Source: Planctomycetaceae bacterium (GTDB taxonomy: Bacteria; Planctomycetota; Planctomycetia; Pirellulales; Thermoguttaceae). From it: a stretch of DNA of 17,539 bases. Within the stretch, counting starts at the first letter, position 1, and each line of letters begins with the position of its first letter. The stretch is from positions 1 to 17,539 of the forward strand of contig JAITST010000531.1 in NCBI GenBank assembly GCA_031287585.1, read 5' to 3'. The notes under the pieces were generated by a model. It was given only the letters and a program-made list of their open reading frames with translations, was not told where the DNA came from and did no database searches. The translations under genes and the position numbers were made by a program. Below are positions 1 to 7,703 of the stretch, one piece after another.

Positions 1-518
1 GATTTCATTGAATAGTTGTCAAATGCAATTCGTAACGGTCGTATGTTAATTTCGGACAATTTTTTCATTTTTTCGTCTGTAACAAGCCGGGCATCAATAC
101 CTTGATTGAAGTCAATATATCTTGCGTGGGCAGACGGCTTGAACAATCTATCGTAAAGGGGACGGACAACACTGTTAAAGCTGATGATTGATTTCGGTGT
201 TGCATAAACAGCATACAGGAGGTTTGCTTCTTCGCGTGCTAAATAGAAATCTGCTTGTTCTTCCTCTGGAAGATTTTCTGAAATGCGGTCGTATATCGCA
301 ATCATTTTTTTTGTATAAGCGTGGATATTGCGATGCTCTTTTTTCGGTGCTTTGAGGTTATCGAGGGCAATTTCATACTCGCTAGGCGGAGTATAAGTTG
401 CCCCGCGTTGGAAGCCGCAAGATTTAATTTCATCTATAATCTTGTTGAAACGTCTTGACGCAAAGACGTTGTTATCCAAAAGCAACAAGTCCTTTTTTGC
501 TCCATACTTTTTATCTGT
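1..518 (-). pseudogene. Radical SAM protein, C-terminal part only (5' truncated, runs off left edge)
   Basis: The minus strand is open without a stop from 518 to the window edge. Its product contains two motifs typical of a radical SAM family common in phages and accessory regions: DLLLLDNNVFAS near the start, and DFNQGIDARLVTDEKM followed by IRPLRIAFDN near the edge. In such proteins the CxxxCxxC motif that binds the 4Fe-4S cluster and SAM lies upstream of the LLLLDNN strand. Here that part is missing, because the frame is cut by the TGA stop of the HNH gene (519-521) only about 11 codons before DLLLLDNN. There is no convincing start codon or ribosome binding site. The fragment is therefore very probably non-functional, with its 5' half lost or displaced where the HNH gene now sits. 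The true 3' end is outside the window, and the substrate of the intact enzyme cannot be told. Confidence 0.75.
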
Positions 519-1358
519 TCATAAATGCTTATTCAATTTTAATCCCTCGATGTATCCGTTTGGGTAAATAAAAGCCAACTTTCCTCTATCGAAAATAGGA
601 TTGACTGCGTGTACTATTCCATGATGATTAGGGCACACAATCATTATATTGCTTGGATTGTTATTTAGCGAAGTAGAAAACATTTCTATGTGATGAGTGT
701 GTATTACAGTTGCACCATATTTATCACCGATAAAGCGTCCGCAAATTTGACATTTGTATAAATACAATTTTTTCAAACTATTACCAATGGTGTTATTCAA
801 TTTCCGTACTTTGACTAACTTTTCTATTTCTATAATTCCTGCTGCGGCATCTGATGAATCAATAATTCGTTCTAAATCAATCTCATTGACATTTTGAACC
901 GCCGATTTAACTTCGCGGATTTCAGCAGTAGTAATACAATCCAAAACGAACACATCATCAAATTGTGTTGAGTATAATGCCACATACTCTTTTATATCCG
1001 GCGGCGTAGTTATTTGATGTTTTTTATTAGTAAGTTTTTTCTTCTCCTGTAACAGATAATCATAACTGCGGGAAAATATATCACGCAATTTAACGGCAAT
1101 ATCACTATTGGGAGTATATCTGATTTGTACAAGGTCTTTATGAGTAGGGTATTTAGATTTATCAAAATAAATATTTGTCAATGTAGCGACGTATTCTATT
1201 CCTTCAATAAATAATTTAATGCTTTTCTTCTCGCCTTTGTTAAGCCGCAGTTTAATACTTTGAAAAAAAATATCTTGCAATGATACAGGAATGTTTATTC
1301 CCAAATGAAGTAACGACCAATCGACGACTTTATCATAAATGTAAGATTCCGTTTGCAT
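519..1358 (-). CDS. HNH endonuclease with an unrecognised N-terminal domain
   Basis: This 279-residue protein ends in a clear zinc-supported HNH (beta-beta-alpha metal) nuclease domain, residues about 200-255. Visible elements are a CxxC pair (C203, C206), the HTHH stretch (H220-H223), N237, and CPNHH (C242, H245, H246). HNH domains cut DNA using one divalent metal ion and occur in restriction enzymes, homing endonucleases and other mobile genes. Residues 1-145 show predicted beta-rich segments such as KSIKLFIEGIEYVATLTNIYF, which I do not recognise; a DNA-recognition role is only a guess. The ATG at 1358 has a weak AGG-type ribosome binding site. The gene is very AT-rich, like other mobile genes. 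It lies between a truncated HerA-like piece and a truncated radical SAM piece in the same frame, so it may be a mobile or restriction-type nuclease that arrived with the rearrangement. Confidence 0.8.
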   Translation of the reverse strand: MQTESYIYDKVVDWSLLHLGINIPVSLQDIFFQSIKLRLNKGEKKSIKLFIEGIEYVATLTNIYFDKSKYPTHKDLVQIRYTPNSDIAVKLRDIFSRSYDYLLQEKKKLTNKKHQITTPPDIKEYVALYSTQFDDVFVLDCITTAEIREVKSAVQNVNEIDLERIIDSSDAAAGIIEIEKLVKVRKLNNTIGNSLKKLYLYKCQICGRFIGDKYGATVIHTHHIEMFSTSLNNNPSNIMIVCPNHHGIVHAVNPIFDRGKLAFIYPNGYIEGLKLNKHL

Positions 1359-1424
1359 AAAAGACCTGTCCGCCTTTTTGTCTATTTGCCCATTATCAGA
1401 ACAAAAAATTCTACTGTCATTTTG

Positions 1425-1580
1425 TTATAACGTAGCACTTTGAAGTGACCCGTCTCCTCGTTCTACCCGGACGATATCAAAGGCGTGAAGTTGTTCGTCG
1501 GAATTCGTCCAAAAGTTGAACTTGTCCATGGTGGTTGGAGACTTTTCGGTTGCCAATACCCGTCCGATAAGTTTGCTCAT
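1425..1580 (-). pseudogene. HerA-like ATPase, N-terminal fragment only
   Basis: This 51-codon reading frame starts at ATG 1580, 13 nt after the stop of the NurA-like gene, with a good ribosome binding site (GAGGA, about 7 nt upstream). The product begins MSKLIGRVLATEKSPTTMDK and continues with FNFWT and AFDIVRVE. It resembles the small N-terminal beta-barrel (HAS-barrel) that precedes the ATPase domain of HerA-type DNA translocases. It stops at TAA, where such proteins continue for several hundred residues including the Walker A and B motifs, so no ATPase remains. HerA works with NurA in DNA end processing in archaea, and HerA-family proteins occur in bacterial anti-phage systems. The position directly after a NurA-like gene supports the identification, which otherwise rests on only 51 residues. 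The break lies near 1440, after the codons for GDGSL. Confidence 0.5.
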
Positions 1581-1593
1581 TGTATTTTCCTCG

Positions 1594-2181
1594 CTAAAAT
1601 AAGTGTAAAAAACTGTCTGTACTTAAATACCTTGATTTGACAAACGTTTCAGTCAAGTAGATTGGATATATGTGGTTTGCCCATCGCAAGTCAGAACCGT
1701 AACAAACAGGACTGCGTTCGTTAATGACATAAGCGGAAAGTGTATCCACCTCTGCACTGTCCATACCGTTGCTGATTTCGTCGTCGGTAACAAGTATTTT
1801 TTCGATTTTGAGAATACCATCAAACGGAGACCTCGTTCTGCTCTGGTCTCGAAGCCGAATATACCAGACCGCAAACTGCACATCCCCTAAATAGTCAGGA
1901 TTTTCATAACAAGCCACCGGCGTTCGGTGATAAAGCGGTAAATCGGCAATAAAGCCGGGATTCGATTTGCCGTTGACATTGAGACAAACCTCGGGATTGA
2001 AGTTTTTTGACGCTCCCAAAACCCAACGGTAATTGTGCTTAAACGTTTGGTAACTTTTCTTGTCGGTCTTATCTTTTTGCGTTGGACGGTACTCCAAAGA
2101 ACCATCTTTGATGAGATAGTTGTCTTGGTTCAATTTTCGTTCACCCACAAGTTCTGCAACAAGTTTTTTTTTCATTTTCAA
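1594..2181 (-). pseudogene. NurA-like nuclease, C-terminal half (after frameshift)
   Basis: This frame encodes 195 residues continuing the NurA-like protein begun at 2764, offset by one base. Near its start is NYLIKDGSLEYRP, which resembles the second acidic (DGS/DGP-L) motif of NurA nucleases. Near its end is RWANHIYPIYLTETFVKS, like the YP..L..A block closing NurA domains. The frame could start at ATG 2175, or at TTG 2181 with AGGA 8 nt upstream, so separate translation by reinitiation is possible. However, the two catalytic Asp motifs would then sit on different polypeptides. The simplest reading is one gene of about 395 codons broken by a single-base indel in the A9 tract. The stop at 1594 lies just before the ribosome binding site of the HerA-like fragment, the NurA-HerA order expected of an operon. 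Confidence 0.6.
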
Positions 2182-2764
2182 TCATTCTGTCCTGCACACA
2201 AGCAGTCGCTTTATCTTCAAATTTTGTTTCCTCGTTTTTCGATGTTTTGTAAGGGAGTATTGCGTTAAATTGAATTCCGAGCCGTTTTAATTCTTCGCAA
2301 TCGTTCAACTTTTTGGCAGTTGCCGGAAAGAAGCCGGGCTTTCCATTAGCATCAGCAACATCAGGGACAGAAAGAACAAATTCAGGTTTGAACTTTTCCA
2401 GTTTGATTTTTTTGTCAGTGCGTCGGCAACAACCAACCCCGATTTGACCTGCAATAATCGGATAAATCATACTGCGGTTGTTGCCGTCGGGATAGGCGAT
2501 ATCGTCAATCTTAAAAACACGGCGCGAACCATCGAGGAAAAAACTCAAAATTTGGTCACCATAATCAATACGGCTTCTGCACGGCAGTAAATCAACATAT
2601 GTTGTATGTCGTGTCGTCTCGGCGGTTTTCTTCCAACGGATAGAGTTGTTTCCATAGTCAAGCACCGGACGCTCGGCAGCGTCTAAACTATATTTGTGCG
2701 CTTTATAACTCTTGCCGCCGGTTTCGTGTCCAAGAATGTCGCGTACTTTTTTGTGTATGTTCAT
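2141..2764 (-). pseudogene. NurA-like nuclease, N-terminal half (before frameshift)
   Basis: From ATG 2764 this frame gives 207 residues beginning MNIHKKVRDILGHETGG. Residues about 70-85 read GDQILSFFLDGSRRVFKI, matching the first acidic DGS motif of the NurA domain (putative metal-binding Asp at 78). NurA enzymes are 5'-3' exonucleases and endonucleases that dimerise and pair with the HerA translocase. The last residues, after the A9 tract at 2164-2172, are frame-shifted nonsense (TCCRTCG) before TGA; the family-like sequence continues in the neighbouring frame. The frame is also open upstream to 2887, but residues before 2764 look unlike a domain start, so I prefer 2764. A good sigma70-type promoter lies upstream at 2966-2994. 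With the downstream HerA-like piece broken too, the operon is probably decayed, unless slippage at the A tract restores the product. Confidence 0.6.
2164..2172 (-). other. A9 homopolymer at the frame change of the NurA-like gene
   Basis: On the minus strand nine consecutive A follow an ATG, in the exact stretch where the two halves of the NurA-like protein overlap in different frames. Removing one A, or adding two, would join the halves into one reading frame. This could be a real mutation, an assembly or sequencing error, or a site of transcriptional slippage. Confidence 0.7.
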
Positions 2765-2965
2765 TGTACTCTTATTAGTTCTGCAATAGAATTTATTGGG
2801 TAGTATTGAGTTGGAAGTTAGTTTTTTAGTAATGGTAAAGGAAAAGGTAGGAATCTTGGTATGGTGTTTGTCGAGGCAAAAAGACATTTTCCCTTATCTC
2901 GTTATTTCCTGACTGGTCACGCACCAGCGATTTTGCTCCCACTTTCGCCGTATAAAAACGAGAGG

Positions 2966-2994
2966 ATTGTACACTACTCAGACACCCCTGTCAA
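2966..2994 (-). promoter_or_regulatory. Sigma70-type promoter driving the NurA-HerA unit
   Basis: On the minus strand TTGACA (2994-2989), a 17-bp spacer and TACAAT (2971-2966) form a near-consensus promoter pointing to the NurA-like start at 2764. The implied untranslated leader is about 190 nt. It is divergent from the promoter at 3167-3195. Confidence 0.6.
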
Positions 2995-3001
2995 CATACC
3001 T

Positions 3002-3150
3002 CCAAATTTTTGTTACAATTTGGTGGAGAAGATATTTCTTTGCCAAAGTATGAATGTGGAATGTAGGCAACTTCTAACAACCCATCAATTACAAAAATTT
3101 TTGATTCCGCCGTTTTTAGAAGTTGCCATTATAACAAATTCCCCACCAAA
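3002..3150. repeat. Nested inverted repeats between divergent promoters
   Basis: Four symmetric elements are visible. CCAAATT (3002-3008) pairs with AATTTGG (3017-3023). TTTGGTGGAGAA (3019-3030) pairs with one mismatch with TTCCCCACCAAA (3139-3150). GGCAACTTCTAA (3066-3077) pairs perfectly with TTAGAAGTTGCC (3116-3127). CAAAAATTTTTG (3092-3103) is a perfect palindrome whose centre is within about 1 bp of the centre of the GGCAACTTCTAA pair. The set could be operator sites, a structured transcript, or the remains of a small palindromic mobile element. No T-tract marks it as a terminator. Confidence 0.65.
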
Positions 3151-3166
3151 CTTTACACACTCCCAG

Positions 3167-3195
3167 TTGACAACGTACTCAAAACATCGGATAAT
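3167..3195 (+). promoter_or_regulatory. Sigma70-type promoter for the transporter operon
   Basis: TTGACA (3167-3172), a 17-bp spacer and GATAAT (3190-3195) make a near-consensus promoter, with the -10 box about 50 nt before the ATG at 3248. It is the only good candidate for the plus-strand operon that follows. Confidence 0.6.
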
Positions 3196-3247
3196 TGTTA
3201 GCCGTTTAGTTTAATATTACTAACCTTTTACCAAACCTACAACACCA

Positions 3248-4846
3248 ATGACAGACCAACCAAATAAGACAGAATCTTCCGGGCTTCCTATGACTGCTAT
3301 GTGGGACCCCATTAAACTTGAGAAAGAGAAGACACAACTTCGCGAGTTGAGCCGTAAGCCGTTTTTTGAACGTTCTTTTGGCTATATTCGCCGTACAGGT
3401 CCCGGACTTTTGCAGAGTGCGATGACGCTTGGGGCTGGTAGTGCGGCGGCTTCGGTTGTGGCTGGTGCTTCGTTTGGTTATAAGTTGTTGTGGGTACAAC
3501 CGCTCGCTATGTTTCTCGGCGTGCTTATGTTTGCCGCGATTGCGAACATTGTTCTCACGACCCGCGAACGTCCGTATAAGGCGTTTATGCGTGAGTTGAG
3601 TATCGTACTTATTTTTCTCTGGGCGTTCGGAACTGTTACCGCGTCGGTTATTTGGCATTTTCCGCAATACGCTCTTGCGGCTGGTGCGGCTAGAAATCTT
3701 GTACAGGAATTCAAACCTGACTTGGTTTTGGAGTCGCAAGTTCAAGACCGTGCTGGTTTGCTCGGTGCGTACGGCAACGGCGAACTGAAAGTTGACGGTA
3801 ACGGTAACGCGGTGATGACGAAAGTTTTTACGCGAAACGGTATCGGGATAAGTTTCCTGATTGGTTTGATTATACTCGTGATGAATATGACGGTGGTGTT
3901 CAACTACGGCAGCGGAGGTCGCGGGATACGGCTGTACGAGTGGTTTTTACGCGGGATTATTGCCCTGACGATTGTGATGTTTTTCGTTGTTGTGCTTGTC
4001 AACTGTGCGCAAATTCAGTGGTTGGAAGTGTTGAAAGGTTTTGTCGGTTGGTACGGTATTCCGAACAACGGCGACCCGATTGAATACGGTAAAGCGGTGA
4101 CGACGGTACTCGGAATGTTGGGGGCGGCAGTCGGTATAAATATGACGTTTCTCTATCCGTACTCGCTGCTCGCAAAAGGTTGGGGTGAAGAGCATAAAAC
4201 GCTTGTTAAGTGGGACTTGGCGATGACGATGTTTCTTCCGTTCACGATTGTTACGTCGCTTATCATTGTAACGATGACGGTGACGGGAGTTTACGACGGA
4301 CGCGACATTGTGAACTCCGGCATATCGGCGATAGACGCGGCGAAGTCGTTGCACAGTGTTTTCGGTGATAGCGAGTTCGGAACGAAAGCAGGGCGGCTGA
4401 TTTTCTGCACGGGACTGATTGGGATGACGTGCGGTGCGATTAGTACGCACATGGTAGTTTGCGGGTTCACGATTTGCGAAATGCTTGGACTTGATTACAC
4501 GAAGACACGTTTTCGGCTCTTCGCGATGACTCCGTCGATTGGTGTACTTGGTGTTGTTTTCCAACTGCCGTTTTGGTTTCCGGTTGCGGCCTCGGCGTTG
4601 TGCTTGACAATGTTGCCAATCGCGTACTTGATTTTCATAGTGTTGAGCAACAAAAGGAGTTTCATTGGTAATGCGGTAGGAAAGGGCTTGTCGCGTGAAC
4701 TATTCAACATCGGACTGAGTTTAGCGTTGTTGCTTGCGATAGTCGGTGCAATAATAAAGGTCAAGGGCAGTGTGATTGATAAAATTTTTCCGGTGAAAAA
4801 GGCGGATGTGCCAGCGGTTGTACAGCCAATAACATCGAACAAATAG
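3248..4846 (+). CDS. NRAMP-family-like transporter lacking canonical metal-binding motifs
   Basis: This 532-residue integral membrane protein has about 11 hydrophobic segments after a roughly 45-residue charged cytoplasmic start. The first segment, GPGLLQSAMTLGAGSAAAS followed by AGASFGYKLLWV, aligns without gaps to the start of NRAMP (Slc11) transporters, which carry Mn, Fe and other divalent metals with protons. The metal-binding DPGN of TM1 is replaced here by GAGS (residues 62-65). The MPH motif of TM6 aligns to NMT (298-300, before FLYPYS). Both halves of the usual metal site are therefore missing, and Mn/Fe transport cannot be assumed; Mg or an organic solute is possible. Residues 155-195 form a longer, polar loop than is typical. 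There is no clear ribosome binding site before ATG 3248. The next gene follows after 10 nt, so this is the first gene of an operon. Confidence 0.75.
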   Translation: MTDQPNKTESSGLPMTAMWDPIKLEKEKTQLRELSRKPFFERSFGYIRRTGPGLLQSAMTLGAGSAAASVVAGASFGYKLLWVQPLAMFLGVLMFAAIANIVLTTRERPYKAFMRELSIVLIFLWAFGTVTASVIWHFPQYALAAGAARNLVQEFKPDLVLESQVQDRAGLLGAYGNGELKVDGNGNAVMTKVFTRNGIGISFLIGLIILVMNMTVVFNYGSGGRGIRLYEWFLRGIIALTIVMFFVVVLVNCAQIQWLEVLKGFVGWYGIPNNGDPIEYGKAVTTVLGMLGAAVGINMTFLYPYSLLAKGWGEEHKTLVKWDLAMTMFLPFTIVTSLIIVTMTVTGVYDGRDIVNSGISAIDAAKSLHSVFGDSEFGTKAGRLIFCTGLIGMTCGAISTHMVVCGFTICEMLGLDYTKTRFRLFAMTPSIGVLGVVFQLPFWFPVAASALCLTMLPIAYLIFIVLSNKRSFIGNAVGKGLSRELFNIGLSLALLLAIVGAIIKVKGSVIDKIFPVKKADVPAVVQPITSNK

Positions 4847-4856
4847 TGATGAACCT

Positions 4857-5714
4857 ATGCCAACCTATTTTAATCCATACACAGATTTTGGTTTCAAGAA
4901 ACTATTCGGCGAAGATGCGAATAAGGACATTTTGATGGATTTCCTCAATTCGATATTGCCGAGTAAGCACCAGATTAAGACGCTTAACTTTCGGAATACG
5001 GAACAACTCGGTCCGTTACCGGTTAATCGCCGCGCGGTATTTGATATATTTTGCGAATCGAAGAAAGGTGAAAAGTTTATAGTAGAAATGCAGAAATCAG
5101 TGCAGCATTATTTTAAGGATAGGGCATTGTTTTATGCGGCATATCCGATTCGTGAGCAGGCACCGAAGGGTGCGAAATCAGGTGAAGAGTGGGACTACAA
5201 CTTGGATGCGGTTTATTTTGTTGGGATACTTAATTTCAAGTACGAGGCGGAAACAGAAAAAGCGTTGTTTATGCGTGACGTGAGTTTGCGTGACAAGTTT
5301 GGAAATGAATTTTTCGACAAGTTACATTTTTATTTTTTTCAGATGCCGTTGTTTAAGAAGCGAGAAAACGAGTTGAAAACACACGCAGATAAGTGGCTTT
5401 ATTTTTTGAAACATCTAACGAGTTTCGATCACATACCGTCGATATTCGGGGAAAAAGTATTCAAGAAGGCGTTTCACACGGCAGAACTCGGTCAGTTGTC
5501 GTCAGAGGAACTTTTCAACTACGAACACAGTTTGAAAATTTTACGTGACAATTACGCCGTCGATAAAACTATGTTCGATTTGGGAAAGAGCGAAGGAAAA
5601 TCAGAACGAGACAAGGAAATTGCCCGCAGTATGTTAGCCGACGGCATAAGCATCAAAACTATTACCAAACACACCGGTCTATCACCGAAAGAAATTGAAA
5701 AATTAACCAAATAA
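4857..5714 (+). CDS. Rpn-family PD-(D/E)XK nuclease / putative transposase
   Basis: This 285-residue protein belongs to the Rpn (recombination-promoting nuclease) / PD-(D/E)XK transposase-like family. It has the family start (NPYTDFGFKKLFGED followed by NKDILMDFLNSIL). The nuclease core is seen as D63 in VFDIFCE and E77-x-Q79 in FIVEMQ. The C-terminal tail (KEIARSMLADGISIKTITKHTG) is a helical, HTH-like segment often found in these proteins. Rpn proteins are metal-dependent DNA endonucleases that raise recA-independent recombination in E. coli; they are often multicopy and found in odd contexts. The gene sits 10 nt after the transporter and about 30 nt before malQ on the same strand. It is more AT-rich than its neighbours, suggesting insertion into a pre-existing unit. 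No terminal repeats or target duplication are evident. Confidence 0.85.
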   Translation: MPTYFNPYTDFGFKKLFGEDANKDILMDFLNSILPSKHQIKTLNFRNTEQLGPLPVNRRAVFDIFCESKKGEKFIVEMQKSVQHYFKDRALFYAAYPIREQAPKGAKSGEEWDYNLDAVYFVGILNFKYEAETEKALFMRDVSLRDKFGNEFFDKLHFYFFQMPLFKKRENELKTHADKWLYFLKHLTSFDHIPSIFGEKVFKKAFHTAELGQLSSEELFNYEHSLKILRDNYAVDKTMFDLGKSEGKSERDKEIARSMLADGISIKTITKHTGLSPKEIEKLTK

Positions 5715-5745
5715 TTTGAACCATATTTTTTCACAACTAAACTCA

Positions 5746-7359
5746 ATGAACCTTCAAACACGCTCATGCGGAATACTTCTTCATTTATCGTCGTTACCGG
5801 GACCGCATTGTTGCGGTGACTTGGGAACGGCGGCTCGGTCGTTTGCTGACTTTCTTGATCGTGCGGGTCAACGGTGGTGGCAGATGTTGCCTATCAATCC
5901 GATAGACAACAGTTTCTCGCCATACTCAAGTGTGTCGGCGTTCGCTTGTGAGCCGTTGTATATCGACCTGCAAGACCTTCTCGCACAAGGGTTGTTAGAG
6001 CCGTGCGACCTCGAAAACCAGCCGGACAGTCAGTGTTGTAAAACCGATTACAACGCCGCCCGCAATTATCGTCAGGTACGTTGGTGGAAAGCGTTTGAAC
6101 GTTTTCAGGAGAAACACGGCGGTGAGAAATTCGCGAATGAGTACGAGAACTTTCTCAACGAAAATCAATGGGTACGTCGTTACGCAACGTTCATGGCGTT
6201 GACCGAACATTACGGTACACAAGACTGGACGCAGTGGCACGAAGAACCGATTCGCCGTTGTGACCCCGGCGCACTAAGTGTTATCGAAGAAAAACTCGCG
6301 GTACGGATCGCGTATCACGTCTTCCTGCAACTTGTGTTAGACGTGCAGTGGCGTGAGTTGCGGAGTTATTGTAACGAACGCGGAATCGGTTTGATTGGCG
6401 ATATACCGATTTATGTTTCGGCACGGAGTGCTGATACATGGGCTGCACCGCATTTGTTTCAGTTAGATGACGATGGGAAAATGGAATATGTCGCGGGTGT
6501 GCCGGGTGACGACTTTAATCCCGACGGACAACGCTGGAACGCGCCGCTGTACCGATGGGACGTTCACAAGGAGCAAGGTTACGTGTGGTGGCTCGCACGG
6601 TTCAGAAACACGTTAAAACATTTTGACGCGGTTCGGCTTGACCACTTCATCGGATTTTATAACTATTTCAGTATGCCGCCGGAGCCGTCGCCGGACAACG
6701 AGGGACATTGGATTGTGCAGCCGCAAGATGAATTGTTTGAAAGGGTTTTCGAGACGATGCCGCACGCACAATTTATCGCAGAAGACTTGGGAGTGATGAA
6801 CGACGGCGTAGCGGCGTTACGTAACAAGTTCAACTTTCCGGGAATGGAAGTGTTTCAATTCTCGTTCGACTTTTACCGTAGCGATGACCCGACAACGGTT
6901 TGGCAACAAAATTCCGTTGTCTGTACCGGTACACACGATACGCCGCCGCTCTCAACGTGGCTGGAAGAAATCCTGCACGACCAACAGTTAGAACAACATC
7001 GTTATAACACGGGTGCAATACTCTGGATACTACGAAGTTTCATCGGTGGTACTGAAGAGTGGAAAAACCGTTTCGGTCATTTACCGTTGCCGGATGGGAG
7101 AAATCGTGAATGTTCGCCGCCGCCCGAAAACATTGACCGCTACGCTCTTTTGCGAGCAATGGTAGAAATGACAATGTACTCACCGGGTAACACCGCAATA
7201 TTCCCAATGCAAGATATAATTGGAGCGGGACCAGAATCGAGAATGAATTATCCGGGGCACGTGGACAATAACTGGTGCTGGCGGCTAAATGAATCAGAAT
7301 TAACAAACGAACTAGCAGACAAATTCGCGTATCTGACGTGGTTATATGGGAGAAAGTGA
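5746..7359 (+). CDS. malQ: 4-alpha-glucanotransferase (amylomaltase)
   Basis: This GH77 enzyme (EC 2.4.1.25) transfers alpha-1,4-glucan segments between maltodextrins or to glucose, acting in the cytoplasm in glycogen and maltodextrin turnover. From ATG 5746 it has 537 residues, a normal length for bacterial MalQ. Family blocks appear in order: GILLHLSSLPGP and CGDLG at the start, WWQMLPINP with FSPYSSVSAFA, GDIPIYV, GVPGDDFNPDGQRWNAP, the nucleophile Asp in AVRLDHFIGF (D299), the acid/base Glu in FIAEDLG (E346), and the stabilising Asp in TGTHDT (D398). These positions match the Asp293/Glu340/Asp395 set of Thermus amylomaltase. The frame is open to a TTG at 5716, but family alignment favours the ATG. 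No strong ribosome binding site is seen. It follows the Rpn gene closely and may be cotranscribed. Confidence 0.95.
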   Translation: MNLQTRSCGILLHLSSLPGPHCCGDLGTAARSFADFLDRAGQRWWQMLPINPIDNSFSPYSSVSAFACEPLYIDLQDLLAQGLLEPCDLENQPDSQCCKTDYNAARNYRQVRWWKAFERFQEKHGGEKFANEYENFLNENQWVRRYATFMALTEHYGTQDWTQWHEEPIRRCDPGALSVIEEKLAVRIAYHVFLQLVLDVQWRELRSYCNERGIGLIGDIPIYVSARSADTWAAPHLFQLDDDGKMEYVAGVPGDDFNPDGQRWNAPLYRWDVHKEQGYVWWLARFRNTLKHFDAVRLDHFIGFYNYFSMPPEPSPDNEGHWIVQPQDELFERVFETMPHAQFIAEDLGVMNDGVAALRNKFNFPGMEVFQFSFDFYRSDDPTTVWQQNSVVCTGTHDTPPLSTWLEEILHDQQLEQHRYNTGAILWILRSFIGGTEEWKNRFGHLPLPDGRNRECSPPPENIDRYALLRAMVEMTMYSPGNTAIFPMQDIIGAGPESRMNYPGHVDNNWCWRLNESELTNELADKFAYLTWLYGRK

Positions 7360-7596
7360 TAGCATCGGTATCGCAATTTTGTCGCTATACAATCTTCAAC
7401 CGTTACAATTCTAACGAGTTCGTTTTATTCTGTATTGTTCGTTTGTAACAATTACAGTAGAGAAACATGATTCCTTCAAATTTTACATTAGAGTAGGCAG
7501 GTTAGCGAGTTTGTTCTTGATTTTCTGTTATTTTCGTTACTATCTGTTTGTTTTATTTTGGGGTTCTTTTTTTTAATTTCAAAACTTGCGGAATGT

Positions 7597-7626
7597 TTGT
7601 TTTATTGTCGATTTGTGAGTTATACT
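7597..7626 (+). promoter_or_regulatory. Possible promoter for the exosortase operon
   Basis: TTGTTT (7597-7602), an 18-bp spacer and TATACT (7621-7626) resemble a sigma70 promoter. The -35 box matches only partly and the surroundings are T-rich, so this is tentative. It would place the hairpins at 7704-7777 in the transcript leader. Confidence 0.3.
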
Positions 7627-7703
7627 GGGCTATTGTAATGTGAATTTGTAGAGATATTGAGTTTTTTTCGGAGAAGTTGGGGGGTGGCTTGTTTTTGTTG
7701 GTG

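Larger units (their letters stand above)
2888..3247. other. Divergent intergenic region
   Basis: No credible gene is seen here. The region separates the minus-strand NurA-HerA unit from the plus-strand transporter operon. It holds two divergent promoters (2966-2994 minus, 3167-3195 plus) with AT-rich nested inverted repeats between them. A plus-strand open frame covering 2861-3214 lacks recognisable protein character and overlaps both promoters, so I treat it as chance. Confidence 0.6.

Noticed and set aside
2861..3214. Plus-strand 117-codon open frame in the divergent intergenic region
   Set aside because: No ribosome binding site, no protein-like character, and it overlaps both promoters and the inverted repeats.
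3206..3745. Minus-strand 179-codon frame opposite the transporter gene
   Set aside because: Arg/Lys-rich antisense frame of a membrane protein gene with clear NRAMP similarity; no start signal.
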